Shown here: positions 13,568 to 22,431 of the stretch, one piece after another | How the letters are laid out: each line of letters opens with the position of its first letter | Numbering within the stretch: the first letter of the stretch is position 1 | NCBI GenBank assembly: GCA_035293845.1 | Contig: DATGMB010000226.1 | Coordinates: 1 to 39,212, forward strand | DNA: 39,212 nt | Direction: 5' to 3' | Source: DATGMB01 sp035293845 | GTDB lineage: Bacteria > Acidobacteriota > Terriglobia > Bryobacterales > Bryobacteraceae | Made by a program: the position numbers and the translations under genes | The notes under the pieces: model-generated | What the model was told of the DNA's origin: nothing | The model's database searches: none | Seen by the model: only the letters and a program-made list of their open reading frames with translations

Positions 13568-16048
13568 TTACTCGTAGCGCAGCGCAATGTTCGGGTCGAT
13601 CCGGCTGGCGCGGCGGGCCGGAACATAGCACGCGAGCAGCGTAACCGCCGCGAGCACCGCGGCCATCGTGAGAAACGTGGCGGGGTCGAGCGAGCTGACG
13701 CCGAAGAGCAGGCCGGAGAGGAACCGGGTGAGCAGCAGCGCGCCCGCCGTGCCCGCGGCCGTGCCGGCCAGGGCAATCCGCAAGCCGCTTCGTCCAACCA
13801 GCCGCAGGACGTGGCTGCCCCGCGCGCCGAGCGCCATCCGGATGCCGATTTCGGCGGTGCGCTGCGCTACGGCATACGAAATCACGCCGTAGATGCCGAG
13901 CGCCGCCAGCACCAGCGAGAGGGCCGAGAAGAGCGTCATCAGCAGCGTGAGGAAACGCGGGCGCGATACCGAGCGCGCCAGGACCTCCTCCATGGTGCTG
14001 AGATTGGCGATCGGGATGGCGCGGTCGAGAGCGCGCACCTGCGCCCGCGCCGGACCCGCCAGAGACCGCGGATCGATCCGGGTGCGGATCAGCAGCGAAG
14101 CGTCCGCCACAAAGTTGCTCGTCATGGCGGGAACGGTCGAAGCCTGCAAATACGGGATATAGAGCTCGGTGCCGGCCGGCTTATCCAGCCCTCCATTCTT
14201 CACGTCCGTGACGACGCCCACGATGGTGCGCCACTGCGCGTCGGGGCGGAAATCGGTCTTCAGGCGATGCCCGATGGCGCTTTCGTGAGGCCAGAAGGCG
14301 CGCGCCATGGTCTGGTTGATGACCGCCACCGGCGCCGTGCCGCGGGCGTCCCCCGGCGTGAGGAAACGGCCCTCGACGAGCTGCGCGCCGATGGTCCGGA
14401 AATAGGCCGCGTCCACGAAATTCCAATAGTCGACCGTGGGCGCCGGGCCGCCGAGCGCGGGATCGAGATTTTCAATCGGCGTGGTGTTCGCATTGATCTG
14501 CCGGATGGGCGGCAACCCGCTCGCGATGGCCGCCGATTCGACGCCCGGCAGCGACCGGACGCGATCGAGCAGCGCCGACCAGAACGCATCCGCCTGCGCC
14601 TCGCTGGTGTACGTGGCGGGAGGTAGGGCGAGCTGCATGGTCAGCAGATGGTCCGGCTTGAGGCCCGAGTTGACCTCCTGGAGCTTCCAGAACGCCTTCA
14701 CCATCAGCCCGGAGCCGATGAGCAGCACGAGCGCCAGCGCCAGCTCCGAGCTCACCAGCGCCGCGCGGAACCGGTTGGCTCGAACGGAGCCGGCGGTCCG
14801 TCCCGCGGCGGATTTCAGCGTTTCGTGCAGCCCGGACGGGCGCGCATGAAGAATGGGCGCGAGGCCGAAGATCAGGCCGGTCGCCAGCGCAAGAGCCAGC
14901 GAAAACAGGAGCACGCGCCAGTCGATCGCGATTTCCTCCGCGCGCGGGATGCTGGCGGCCCCGCTTGCCGCCAGGATGCGCAGCCCGCTATCGGCCACGA
15001 GCAGGCCCAAAGCGGCGCCCGCGGCCGAAAGGATGATGCCCTCCGCCACGAACTGCCGCAGCAGCCGGCCCATACCGGCTCCAATGGCAACGCGGACCGC
15101 GATCTCGCGGCGGCGCCCTTCCGAGCGCGCCAGCAGAAGGTTGGCGACATTCACGCACGCGATCAGCAGCACAAAGGCAACGGCGCCGAGCAGAACCAGC
15201 ATGGCCGGGCGCACCGCATGCACGACCTCCTCGCGAAAATCCGCCAGAACGATCGGGTGCTCCACAGGGTCGAAGCGGTGCTGCGCCCGCGCGATGGTCT
15301 GGCTGGTGTGCCGGACGTAGCGCTCCATTTCGGCATGGGCCTGGGCGATGCCGGTTCCGGGCCGCAGGCGCCCGAGCACGGAAAGGTAATGGCTGCCGCG
15401 ATTCCCCGGCCTGGCGGGATCGAGTTGCAGCGCGACCCACAGCTCGGCGGGCTTCGCCTCGCCCGGCGGAAAATGGAAACCGCGCGGCATGATGCCGGCC
15501 ACGGTGCAGGCGTTGCCGTTGAGGCGGATATCGCGGTGCAGAACGGCCGGATCGCCGCCGAACGCGCGCTGCCAAAGATCGTAGCTGAGGACCGCGGCCG
15601 CGGGGACGTTGGGACGATCGTCGTTGCGATCGATCAGGCGGCCCATCGCCGGCTGCACGCCGAGCATTTCCAGAAGGCCCCCGGTGACAAAAGAAGCCGT
15701 GGCACGGACCGGCTCATCGCGCCCGGCGAGATTGACAGGGACATCCACCCATCCTTCGAGCGCTTCAAACGATTGCGTGTCCCGCCGGAGTTCGAGAAAC
15801 TCCGGCGGCGAGATCCAGAAATGCCGGAACCCGTTGGGCGAAGTGCTGGAAACCAACTTGGGAAACTCGCTGAAGACGCGCACCAGGCGGCCCGCATGAG
15901 CGTAGGGCAGCGGCTTCAGCAGGACGGCATCGACCACGCTGAAGATCGCCGTCGTTGCCCCCGTGCCGAGTCCGAGGCAAACGACCGCGGCGGCGGTGAA
16001 GGCGGGGTTTCGCGCCAGCATGCGCAGACCGTAACGGAAATGATTCAT
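13568..16048 (-). CDS. MacB/FtsX-type permease of the acidobacterial orphan (ADOP) kind
   Basis: This 826-residue membrane protein starts at ATG 16048 (MNHFRYGLRMLARNPAFT), preceded by AAGGGAG. It has about eight helices in two sets. Set one: TM1 near 15-45, a large extracytoplasmic MacB-PCD domain (about 50-270), then TM2-4. Set two: TM5 near residue 430, a second extracytoplasmic domain, then TM6-8 ending with ACYVPARRASRIDP. Each half has the FtsX-type signature (RRREIAVRVAIGA; QRTAEIGIRMALGA). These duplicated permeases are very numerous in Acidobacteriota and often have no adjacent ATPase, as here. Function is probably export or mechanotransmission by analogy with MacB; the substrate is unknown. 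Confidence 0.88.
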   Translation of the reverse strand: MNHFRYGLRMLARNPAFTAAAVVCLGLGTGATTAIFSVVDAVLLKPLPYAHAGRLVRVFSEFPKLVSSTSPNGFRHFWISPPEFLELRRDTQSFEALEGWVDVPVNLAGRDEPVRATASFVTGGLLEMLGVQPAMGRLIDRNDDRPNVPAAAVLSYDLWQRAFGGDPAVLHRDIRLNGNACTVAGIMPRGFHFPPGEAKPAELWVALQLDPARPGNRGSHYLSVLGRLRPGTGIAQAHAEMERYVRHTSQTIARAQHRFDPVEHPIVLADFREEVVHAVRPAMLVLLGAVAFVLLIACVNVANLLLARSEGRRREIAVRVAIGAGMGRLLRQFVAEGIILSAAGAALGLLVADSGLRILAASGAASIPRAEEIAIDWRVLLFSLALALATGLIFGLAPILHARPSGLHETLKSAAGRTAGSVRANRFRAALVSSELALALVLLIGSGLMVKAFWKLQEVNSGLKPDHLLTMQLALPPATYTSEAQADAFWSALLDRVRSLPGVESAAIASGLPPIRQINANTTPIENLDPALGGPAPTVDYWNFVDAAYFRTIGAQLVEGRFLTPGDARGTAPVAVINQTMARAFWPHESAIGHRLKTDFRPDAQWRTIVGVVTDVKNGGLDKPAGTELYIPYLQASTVPAMTSNFVADASLLIRTRIDPRSLAGPARAQVRALDRAIPIANLSTMEEVLARSVSRPRFLTLLMTLFSALSLVLAALGIYGVISYAVAQRTAEIGIRMALGARGSHVLRLVGRSGLRIALAGTAAGTAGALLLTRFLSGLLFGVSSLDPATFLTMAAVLAAVTLLACYVPARRASRIDPNIALRYE

Positions 16049-16302
16049 GGCGGCTCCCTTGAGGGCAACTCTTCTGCACGGCGCGTTCCACGATCCGGCC
16101 ATTGATTCTGCTTCCCTCTGCCCAAAGCGAGTGTCCGTTTATGGGAATGCGCGCACACCCGGCTGGCCGCGCGCTGCTCGCGCGGGCTCGCCGTGTTTGC
16201 GATGACACGCCGATGGGGAAGTGAAGCGCGAGAATTTAACATCGCCTCTCCGAACGAATTGCGTGTTGCTTCGTCTGGAACCCTATCAGGAACCGGGAGA
16301 CC

Positions 16303-17346
16303 ATGAGGCACATCGTCATTCTGCTCTTTGCATTTGCCATCGCGGGCACGGCACAGCCGGATGCCGCGAACGATTTCAACAACCGGGGCCTCGAAGCATA
16401 CGGCCGCGGCGATTATGCGGGCGCTGAGCGTCTTTACCGCCAGGCGATTCCACTTTGGCAGGCTCTGGGCGATCCGTTCACGGCGCATCTGGGAATCACG
16501 CACATGAATCTGGGGCAGGCGCTCGCCGGGCAGGGCAGGCGGCCAGAGGCCGCGGCGGAGCTCCGGGAATCGATCGCGCTGATGCGACCGTCACTCGGGA
16601 TTCGGCATCTGAATACGTTGACTGCCGTCAATCTGCTGGCCGGCGTGGAGCTCGTGCTCGGCCAGGATGACGAAGCCGGCGCGCTGCTCGAAGAAGCGCT
16701 GCCCATCGAGCGCGAGCTTTATCCCGGCGACGTCCAACTGGCCCGCACGCTGGCCGCGCTGGCCTGCCTCCGCATTCGCCAATTGCGCCTCGCCGAGGCC
16801 CTGCCGCTCGCCGAAGAAGCGCTGACACAGGCGATGCGCGCGGCGGGCAAGGACAGCCTCGACACCGCGCTCGCTTATGCGACCGTGGCCGAGGTTCACC
16901 GGATCGCGGGCCGCCCCGCGCGCGCGCTGCCGCTCTACCGCCACGCTCACGAGATCTACCGCAAGCACCTGGGCCCGCAGCATCCGCGCGTGGCTTCGAT
17001 GCTGGCGCAGGAGGCGCTGATCCTGATCGGCGATGGGAAGCTGGCCCTGGCAGAACGCCAGTTGCGCGAAGCCCAGGCGATCATCAACCACTCGTGCCCG
17101 AACTGCCTCGTGGAGCAATGGGGCCTCGAAGCCGACCTCGGGGTGCTCCGCGCACGCCAGGGGAAATACGCCGAAGCGGACCGGCTGCTCACGGCATCGC
17201 TCGATCTCCTCGATCGCGCCCAGCCGCAGCCTACCTCCGACCTGGCCGCCACCATGCGGGCGCTCGCCCTCGTGCGGCGGCGGGAACACCGGTTCGAAGA
17301 AGCCGACCGGCTCGATCGCCGCGCCGCGTCGCTTTCGTTCCGCTGA
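16303..17346 (+). CDS. Secreted tetratricopeptide-repeat protein
   Basis: The 347-residue protein starts with a short signal peptide (MRHIVILLFAFAIAGTAQ), followed by about seven TPR-like helical pairs: FNNRGLEAYGRGDYAGAERLYRQA, HMNLGQALAGQGRRPEAAAEL, ALAYATVAEVHRIAGRPARALPLYRHA and WGLEADLGVLRARQGKYAEADRLL. TPR arrays are protein-binding scaffolds; the partner is unknown. GGGAG lies just before the ATG. It is transcribed divergently from the permease across about 250 bp and stands alone. Confidence 0.85.
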   Translation: MRHIVILLFAFAIAGTAQPDAANDFNNRGLEAYGRGDYAGAERLYRQAIPLWQALGDPFTAHLGITHMNLGQALAGQGRRPEAAAELRESIALMRPSLGIRHLNTLTAVNLLAGVELVLGQDDEAGALLEEALPIERELYPGDVQLARTLAALACLRIRQLRLAEALPLAEEALTQAMRAAGKDSLDTALAYATVAEVHRIAGRPARALPLYRHAHEIYRKHLGPQHPRVASMLAQEALILIGDGKLALAERQLREAQAIINHSCPNCLVEQWGLEADLGVLRARQGKYAEADRLLTASLDLLDRAQPQPTSDLAATMRALALVRRREHRFEEADRLDRRAASLSFR

Positions 17347-17381
17347 CGTTTTTGGAAGATCGCCCGGACCGCGCCACCCCC

Positions 17382-17885
17382 TTACGGCCGCGGCTCCGAT
17401 TTGGCGTGGTTTGCCGTCTCTTTACGCGAAGCCGACAATACCCATGCCTGAATCGTCTGCAATTCAGCGGAAGACAGCCGCGCCTCGGGATGAAGCCAGC
17501 GGTATCGTGGCGGCGGCATCAGGCCGCTGGCGGTGGCCGCTCCGATCGCGGCGGCGAAGCCGCGGCGCTGGGCTTCGCTGTACTGGTTCCACTGGGAGAG
17601 ATCCATGAACGCGCGTCCGCGGGCCACGTCCTCATGAATCCGGGCCGACAGCGGAGGGATCTGCGCATACCACGGCCAGTCTGTCTCCTGGGAGTGGCAG
17701 TTGTGGCAGGCGCGCTGCAGGATGGCGCGCACCGGCGCCGGCACGCCGGAACCGGCGAGAAGCCGTCCCGCGCCGGCCCCCGCCGTGCCGTTCGAGTTCG
17801 CGGTGCTCAGGGTCAGCGCCAGCGCGCCGAGGACTGCCAGTCCGATCGCGCCCGGACGCAGGAGCGCGCTGCTTTGCATGGCCAT
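17382..17885 (-). CDS. Haem-binding domain protein with a single CxxCH site
   Basis: This 167-residue protein has an N-terminal hydrophobic segment (about 9-28) acting as signal or anchor. It contains C60HNC63H64 followed by SQETDWPWYAQIPPLSARIHEDVARGRAFMDLSQW, which fits the Haem_bd family of small periplasmic c-type cytochromes; M123 (LMPPPRY) may be the sixth ligand. It is likely a periplasmic electron-transfer or redox-sensing protein. The start at 17885 lacks a clear ribosome-binding site; the ATG at 17879 is an alternative. Between it and the upstream histidine kinase stop lies a direct-repeat box (17927-17944), so it may have its own regulated promoter. Confidence 0.8.
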   Translation of the reverse strand: MAMQSSALLRPGAIGLAVLGALALTLSTANSNGTAGAGAGRLLAGSGVPAPVRAILQRACHNCHSQETDWPWYAQIPPLSARIHEDVARGRAFMDLSQWNQYSEAQRRGFAAAIGAATASGLMPPPRYRWLHPEARLSSAELQTIQAWVLSASRKETANHAKSEPRP

Positions 17886-17926
17886 ACTGGTGAGACGTTT
17901 TGCGGCGCGTGGCAGATGCTCACGAA

Positions 17927-17944
17927 TTGTCAAAACGCTGTAAA
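17927..17944 (+). promoter_or_regulatory. 11-bp-period direct repeat (Pho-box-like) upstream of the haem-binding gene
   Basis: TTGTCAA, then AACG, then CTGTAAA: two 7-bp half-sites spaced by 4 bp, the geometry bound by OmpR/PhoB-family dimers. The flanking core ACGAATTGTCAAAAC recurs with one change at 23630-23644, upstream of the receiver-less winged-helix gene and in the same orientation relative to its gene. Confidence 0.5.
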
Positions 17945-17947
17945 GAG

Positions 17948-19711
17948 TCAGGCGCGGGCGGCCGCGGGCGTTTCCGCGCCGGCCAGAGGGATGCGAAACA
18001 TCAGGCAGGCGCCGGGGCCCGCCGGCGGCTCGGCCCACATCTCGCCGCCATGATCGAGCACGGCCTGCCGCGAAAGCGCGAGACCCAGACCCATCCCGTT
18101 GCCCTTGTGGCTCGTGGCGAAGGGCTGAAACAGGCGGTCGCGAATGTCGGCGGGGATGCCGGGACCGGTGTCCCGCACCGTGACCAGCGCGGCCGCGCCG
18201 TCCCGCCGCGCGGAAACGGTAATCTCGCCGCCGCCCGGCATGGCCTCGATCGCATTGCCGATGAGGTTGGCGACGACGCGCTCCATGCGGCGCGGATCGA
18301 GGTCCGCGGGGAGGTCCTCGGGAATCTGCACTTCGATCCGGATGGACTTCGCCTCGGCCGCCAGCGCCAGCGAGTCCGCCGCACGGCGCACGACCTCCCG
18401 CAAGTCCGTCCGCTCACGGCGGCCGGAGCCGCCGCGGCCCAGATCGAGAAGGTCCTGCAGCATCTGATGGATACGGCAGGAGGCCTCGTACATGTTGCGC
18501 GCCAGGCGCGCGACCTGCGCCTCGCTCAGCCGCGAATCCATGAGGATCTCGGCGCCGCCGTAGATCGCCGCCAGCGGGTTCCGCAAATCGTGCACGATCG
18601 ACGCTGCCAGCCGCCCCACCACGCCGATGCGCTCCGAGCGGATGAGCTCTTCGCGCGCCTCGCGAATCGAGATGCACATGGCGTTGAAGGTCGCGGCCAG
18701 GCGACCGAGCTCATCCTCGCTTTCGACGGGAACCTCGCAGTCGTAATTGCGGGCCGCGACTTTGGCGGCGGCGCCCGCGAGCTTCTTCACCGGGTCCACG
18801 ATGCGGCGCGCGGTGACATAAGTCAGCGCCAGGCCGACCAGCATCGAGACCAGCCACAGCAGGCTGATGTTCCGCCGCAGGTTGGCGATCTCGCGGTCGG
18901 CCGCATCGCGCGATCGCAGAATGGCGAGTTTGCCGACCGGCGCGCCCTCGAAATCGACCAGCGGGGTGATGAGCGGCGCGTAATCCGACGCGCCGGCCCG
19001 CACGATCGGGGGCGCGGAAGACAACTGCGCGGCCACCGCGTTCGACTCGTCAGGCGGCAGGGTAGAAGCGACCACCCGGTCTCCCGCGGCGAAGAGGAAC
19101 TCGCTGCCGCCGGTCGCCGCCTTGAGCCGGAGGGCTACCGAGTAATCGATCGGATATCCCGCCACCAGAACGTTCAGCAGCGCGGTGCCCTGCCCTGCCT
19201 GCACGTAGACGGGCGTGATGCTGAGGTGGTAGAGCTGGCCGCCGCGCGCCTGAAATCCGGAGATCTGCGCCGGAAAACGCGCCGCGGCGTCGCGCACGAA
19301 CGGCAGGTCCTGCGGAAGCTGGTGCGCGCGCCCGCCGCCGAGGGACGCGATGACGCGGCCTGCCGGATCGGTCACAAAAAAGATGGCGTCTTCATCGGAG
19401 ACGCGGGACCACAACTCGGCGGCCGTGTCGCGAATGGTGGCCTCGTCGCCGGTACCGAACGCCGCGCGGACATCGGACATGGCGCTGAGAATCGAGGTTA
19501 CCGAGGCGAGCCGGTCCGCCCGCGCCTTCCAGAGCGATTGATACGCCATGAAACTGACGCGCACTTCGTGATCGATGCTTTCCGTGGTGGCGCGCGTGGC
19601 GCTCTTGACCACGATCCAGCCGGTGACGGCGAACACCAGCGTGATCGCGGCCGAGCACGAAAGCACGATCTTCCACAGCAGCGAAAGCCGCCGCGGCAGC
19701 AACGTGATCAT
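17948..19711 (-). CDS. Membrane sensor histidine kinase (HAMP-HisKA-HATPase)
   Basis: The 587-residue kinase starts at ATG 19711, overlapping the cupredoxin stop (ATGA). Domains: TM1 (about 13-33), a periplasmic sensor of about 250 residues with a double-CACHE/sCACHE feel (DAIFFVTDPAGRVIASLGG), TM2 (283-300), HAMP (about 301-353) and HisKA with phospho-acceptor H374 in SIVHDLRNPLAAI. The HATPase follows, with N486 (NLIGNAIEAM), D515 (DTGPGIP) and a GMGLGLAL loop (539-546). It should phosphorylate one or both upstream receivers in the same operon. A plausible input is something sensed in the periplasm together with the cupredoxin and porin encoded beside it. Confidence 0.93.
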   Translation of the reverse strand: MITLLPRRLSLLWKIVLSCSAAITLVFAVTGWIVVKSATRATTESIDHEVRVSFMAYQSLWKARADRLASVTSILSAMSDVRAAFGTGDEATIRDTAAELWSRVSDEDAIFFVTDPAGRVIASLGGGRAHQLPQDLPFVRDAAARFPAQISGFQARGGQLYHLSITPVYVQAGQGTALLNVLVAGYPIDYSVALRLKAATGGSEFLFAAGDRVVASTLPPDESNAVAAQLSSAPPIVRAGASDYAPLITPLVDFEGAPVGKLAILRSRDAADREIANLRRNISLLWLVSMLVGLALTYVTARRIVDPVKKLAGAAAKVAARNYDCEVPVESEDELGRLAATFNAMCISIREAREELIRSERIGVVGRLAASIVHDLRNPLAAIYGGAEILMDSRLSEAQVARLARNMYEASCRIHQMLQDLLDLGRGGSGRRERTDLREVVRRAADSLALAAEAKSIRIEVQIPEDLPADLDPRRMERVVANLIGNAIEAMPGGGEITVSARRDGAAALVTVRDTGPGIPADIRDRLFQPFATSHKGNGMGLGLALSRQAVLDHGGEMWAEPPAGPGACLMFRIPLAGAETPAAARA

Positions 19712-20421
19712 TTGTGACCCGCCGGGTAACCGCTGGCATCGGTAGCGGGCGGGTAATCGAGGCCGTACTTGTTCTTGTGCGGGGCTTCGATGTAGCCGGT
19801 TTCGGAGATTTCGATCGGCGGAAGCTGTTCGTCTCCGGACGAGACCGCAATCCGCCTCTCGAGGGCGCTGAGCGTCTCCTGCCGGGCGCGTTCGTGAAAC
19901 ACGTGCAGCCGGTAGTCGCCGGGCGGCACGTCGCGGATCGCGATTTCGCCGGATGGGCCGGAAACCCCGAACCACGGGTAGGGCAGCACCACGATGACCG
20001 CGCTCATCGAGGGGTGGATATTGCAAAAGATGCGCACGACTCCGGGGCGCGAAAAGGTAACGCCGCGGCTGGTTCCGGGCGGATAGAGGCCGAAATCGAA
20101 AATCTGCCCGCTGAAATTCGAGAACGCGCTGTGGAAGATGGCGTCGAGATTCGGGAACTGGACAGTCGCCCCCACCTGAGCCGCCAGCACGTGCGGCACG
20201 AACCGCTTGTCCTTCTGCTTCATGGTGAGGCGCGGCTGGCGCACCGGGCCGGGCGGCCCGGCATCGGCCGGATCCAGCCAGACCACCACCCCGGAATAAT
20301 CGTGGCCCTGGCGCACGGCCGCCACCCGCGAGTGCGACATCCGGACCGCGACCGTGAGGTTCGCGGCGAGCGCGGGAACGGCCAGCAGCAGACTAGAAAC
20401 GATACGCCAGCGCCAGGTCAT
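19708..20421 (-). CDS. Secreted cupredoxin (plastocyanin-like) protein
   Basis: The 237-residue protein has a signal peptide (about residues 1-20, ending PALAA). It carries a type-1 copper ligand set: H97 (IFHSAFS), C133, H136 and M139 in IFCNIHPSM. A carboxypeptidase-regulatory-like segment follows (about 150-180, EIAIRDVPPGDYRLHVFHE). Related proteins are often labelled methylamine-utilisation or plastocyanin-like, but no methylamine genes are present. It could carry electrons or sense copper in the periplasm. Its start overlaps the end of the barrel-protein gene and its stop overlaps the kinase start. Confidence 0.85.
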   Translation of the reverse strand: MTWRWRIVSSLLLAVPALAANLTVAVRMSHSRVAAVRQGHDYSGVVVWLDPADAGPPGPVRQPRLTMKQKDKRFVPHVLAAQVGATVQFPNLDAIFHSAFSNFSGQIFDFGLYPPGTSRGVTFSRPGVVRIFCNIHPSMSAVIVVLPYPWFGVSGPSGEIAIRDVPPGDYRLHVFHERARQETLSALERRIAVSSGDEQLPPIEISETGYIEAPHKNKYGLDYPPATDASGYPAGHK

Positions 20422-22021
20422 AGTGGTTGCTCAGGAGGGTGAGGGAATTGACGTACGCCGTGCGGTACTGGTGAACCTCGAAACTGCCGATCACGCTCGG
20501 GGCGAACTGGTAGAACACGTTGGCGCCATACGCCAGGCTCCTGGCGATCGAGCCGGCGGGCAGCCCGGCCCTGCGCGGCGCTTCCTCGCCGCTGAAGAAA
20601 TTGAACCAGAGGCGCGGGGCAACCCGCCACGTGAGCTGCCCCCAGCCGCCCGCCGAACTGACGGCCGCCGCGTAGCGCGTCCCGTATACCAGGACTCCCT
20701 GCTGCAGTCCTCCGAGGGCCGCGGTGTCGGTTCCGGTGAACACGGTCCCGGTAAGCGAAAGCGCGGGAACGATGCGGGCCAGCCAGTCGAGCGAGTAGAC
20801 ATCCGTGGGCGCCGACAAGCCGACCACGTGCGCGACGCTATGGTGAAATGCGGGAGCGACTTCGATGCGCCGGTCCTCTCCTCCGCGGAAAAATTCCAGC
20901 CTTCCCTCGATGCCGGGGCGGGTGGGATCGCCGCCCGCAGCCGCCGCGCTTGCGCTCTTGTACGGGTTGGCGCCGTAAACCGGGCCGGCCACATTCGTCG
21001 TTACGGCGGCCACATCGGCGCGGATGCCGGAAGATTCGCCGAAGTGATACACCTGCTCGAAACGCGCCTGCGGAATCCACAGCCAGAGATTCCCGGCTCC
21101 GGTCAGGGTGGGGACGCCGACCTGCGCCAGCGATTCCGGCTCGCGCATGGCGACCAGAGGCTTATCCAGCGCGACGCGAAATCCCCGGTCCGCCCAATCG
21201 ATGCCGATCGACGCCGTGCGCAGGCGGACCACCTGATCGAGCGCCTGCCCGCTGCCGCCGTAGAAATCCATGCGCACGGAGCCGCTGATCTTGCCGCCGC
21301 CAAAAGTATGGGGGCCGAAGTAATCCAGCCCCAGGATGGATTGCCGGAACGTGGCGCCGCCGCTCGCTCCACCCGCCACCGCCGCCGTCGGAAAGGCCGC
21401 GGCGCCGGAGTATTCCGAGTTGCGATAGACGTTGAAGAGGGCCATGCCGGTGAGGCGGATGGGAAATCTCTCCGAGGATTCCACTTTGGTCTGCTGTTGC
21501 TCGGCGGTGCGGGCCTCCTGCGCGGCCAGGCGCTCGGCAAGCGTCGGGCCGGCGGCGGCCGGGGTGCTTTCGTCGCTCGCGACGGTAGCGCCGCCGCGCG
21601 CCGCGGCGAGTTCCTCCTGGAGCGCGTTCACCTTGGCCAGCAGCTCCTTGTTTTGCGCCTCCAGACGGTCCAAACGCTGGAGAATTTCGCGCAATTCCGG
21701 ACCGCTTTGCGGCGCAGCCGGGGGCGCGCCCGCTTGCGCCGAAGCTGCGGGAGCCGGCCCGAACGGCGCGGGCGCGGCCGAATTCAGGGCGTTTTGCGCC
21801 GCTCCGGCCGCGGCCACGCCTCCTTGCGCCGAGACCGCTGGGGTCGGCGCGAATCGCGCGGGCGCGGCCGGGCCGCCGCCCACTTGCGCCGAAGGGACCG
21901 AGGCACTTTGCGCGGACGCGGCCGGGCTCAGGATCAGACCGGCCAGCAGAACCGCCGTCAGGCTGCGGCAGGGCAGGCCGCGCGGCCTGCCCGGGCTCGG
22001 ATTATTTAGTTTCGGCGGCAT
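20393..22021 (-). CDS. Outer-membrane beta-barrel (porin-like) protein
   Basis: The 542-residue protein has a signal peptide (cleavage near SAASAQ, about 38) and a low-complexity Ala/Pro/Gln/Gly stretch (about 40-105) with repeated APxxxAQ blocks. A coiled coil follows (about 108-145, LREILQRLDRLEAQNKELLAKVNALQEEL), typical of trimer-forming or peptidoglycan-facing porin N-termini. The barrel (about 185-542) has alternating aromatic/polar strands and a terminal phenylalanine (LALAYRF), the outer-membrane assembly signal. The substrate is unknown. It overlaps the receiver upstream by 20 bp and the cupredoxin downstream by 29 bp. Confidence 0.8.
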   Translation of the reverse strand: MPPKLNNPSPGRPRGLPCRSLTAVLLAGLILSPAASAQSASVPSAQVGGGPAAPARFAPTPAVSAQGGVAAAGAAQNALNSAAPAPFGPAPAASAQAGAPPAAPQSGPELREILQRLDRLEAQNKELLAKVNALQEELAAARGGATVASDESTPAAAGPTLAERLAAQEARTAEQQQTKVESSERFPIRLTGMALFNVYRNSEYSGAAAFPTAAVAGGASGGATFRQSILGLDYFGPHTFGGGKISGSVRMDFYGGSGQALDQVVRLRTASIGIDWADRGFRVALDKPLVAMREPESLAQVGVPTLTGAGNLWLWIPQARFEQVYHFGESSGIRADVAAVTTNVAGPVYGANPYKSASAAAAGGDPTRPGIEGRLEFFRGGEDRRIEVAPAFHHSVAHVVGLSAPTDVYSLDWLARIVPALSLTGTVFTGTDTAALGGLQQGVLVYGTRYAAAVSSAGGWGQLTWRVAPRLWFNFFSGEEAPRRAGLPAGSIARSLAYGANVFYQFAPSVIGSFEVHQYRTAYVNSLTLLSNHYDLALAYRF

Positions 22022-22418
22022 AAAGCAGTTTCTCCAGAGTTTTCCGGACGGCCACTGGAGAGAATGGTTTGGCGAAAAACGCGTTGGCTCCCAGTTGCGA
22101 GGTCCGGGCGGGAGTCTCGGGGTCCGTGTCGCCCGAGACGACGATGATGGGGATCGAAAAGTGCTTCCGGTCCGCGCGGATATGGCGGATCAGCGCGAAG
22201 CCGTCCATTCCCGGCATCCGGATATCCGTCACGACGGCCGAAATCGATTGCCCGCCGCGCTCCAGCCTGCGGACCGCCTCCGCGCCCGAGGAGACGAACG
22301 CGACGCGGATGCCGGGAATCTCCCCGAACGCGACTTCCAGGCTCAGGATCGCGCCTTCCGAGTCGTCCACCAGGAGGATGGTGCGCTCCGGCGCGCGCGA
22401 ATTGGGGCTGCCCGTCAT
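22002..22418 (-). CDS. Single-domain response regulator receiver
   Basis: A 138-residue CheY-like receiver with the acidic pair D18-D19, phosphorylated D65 (VVTDIRMPGMDGF), S95 (VVSGD) and K117 (FFAKPFSP), and no output domain. It lies 13 bp after the OmpR-type regulator stop and overlaps the porin gene. A stand-alone receiver in a kinase operon usually acts as a phosphate sink, a relay or a protein-interaction switch; which applies here is not visible. Confidence 0.93.
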   Translation of the reverse strand: MTGSPNSRAPERTILLVDDSEGAILSLEVAFGEIPGIRVAFVSSGAEAVRRLERGGQSISAVVTDIRMPGMDGFALIRHIRADRKHFSIPIIVVSGDTDPETPARTSQLGANAFFAKPFSPVAVRKTLEKLLYAAETK

Positions 22419-22431
22419 GCCGCGCTCCGCG

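Noticed and set aside
16130..16215. GC-rich imperfect inverted repeat between the permease and TPR genes
   Set aside because: The pairing is patchy (CGCGCG-type) and can arise by chance at this base composition; no partner copy was found.
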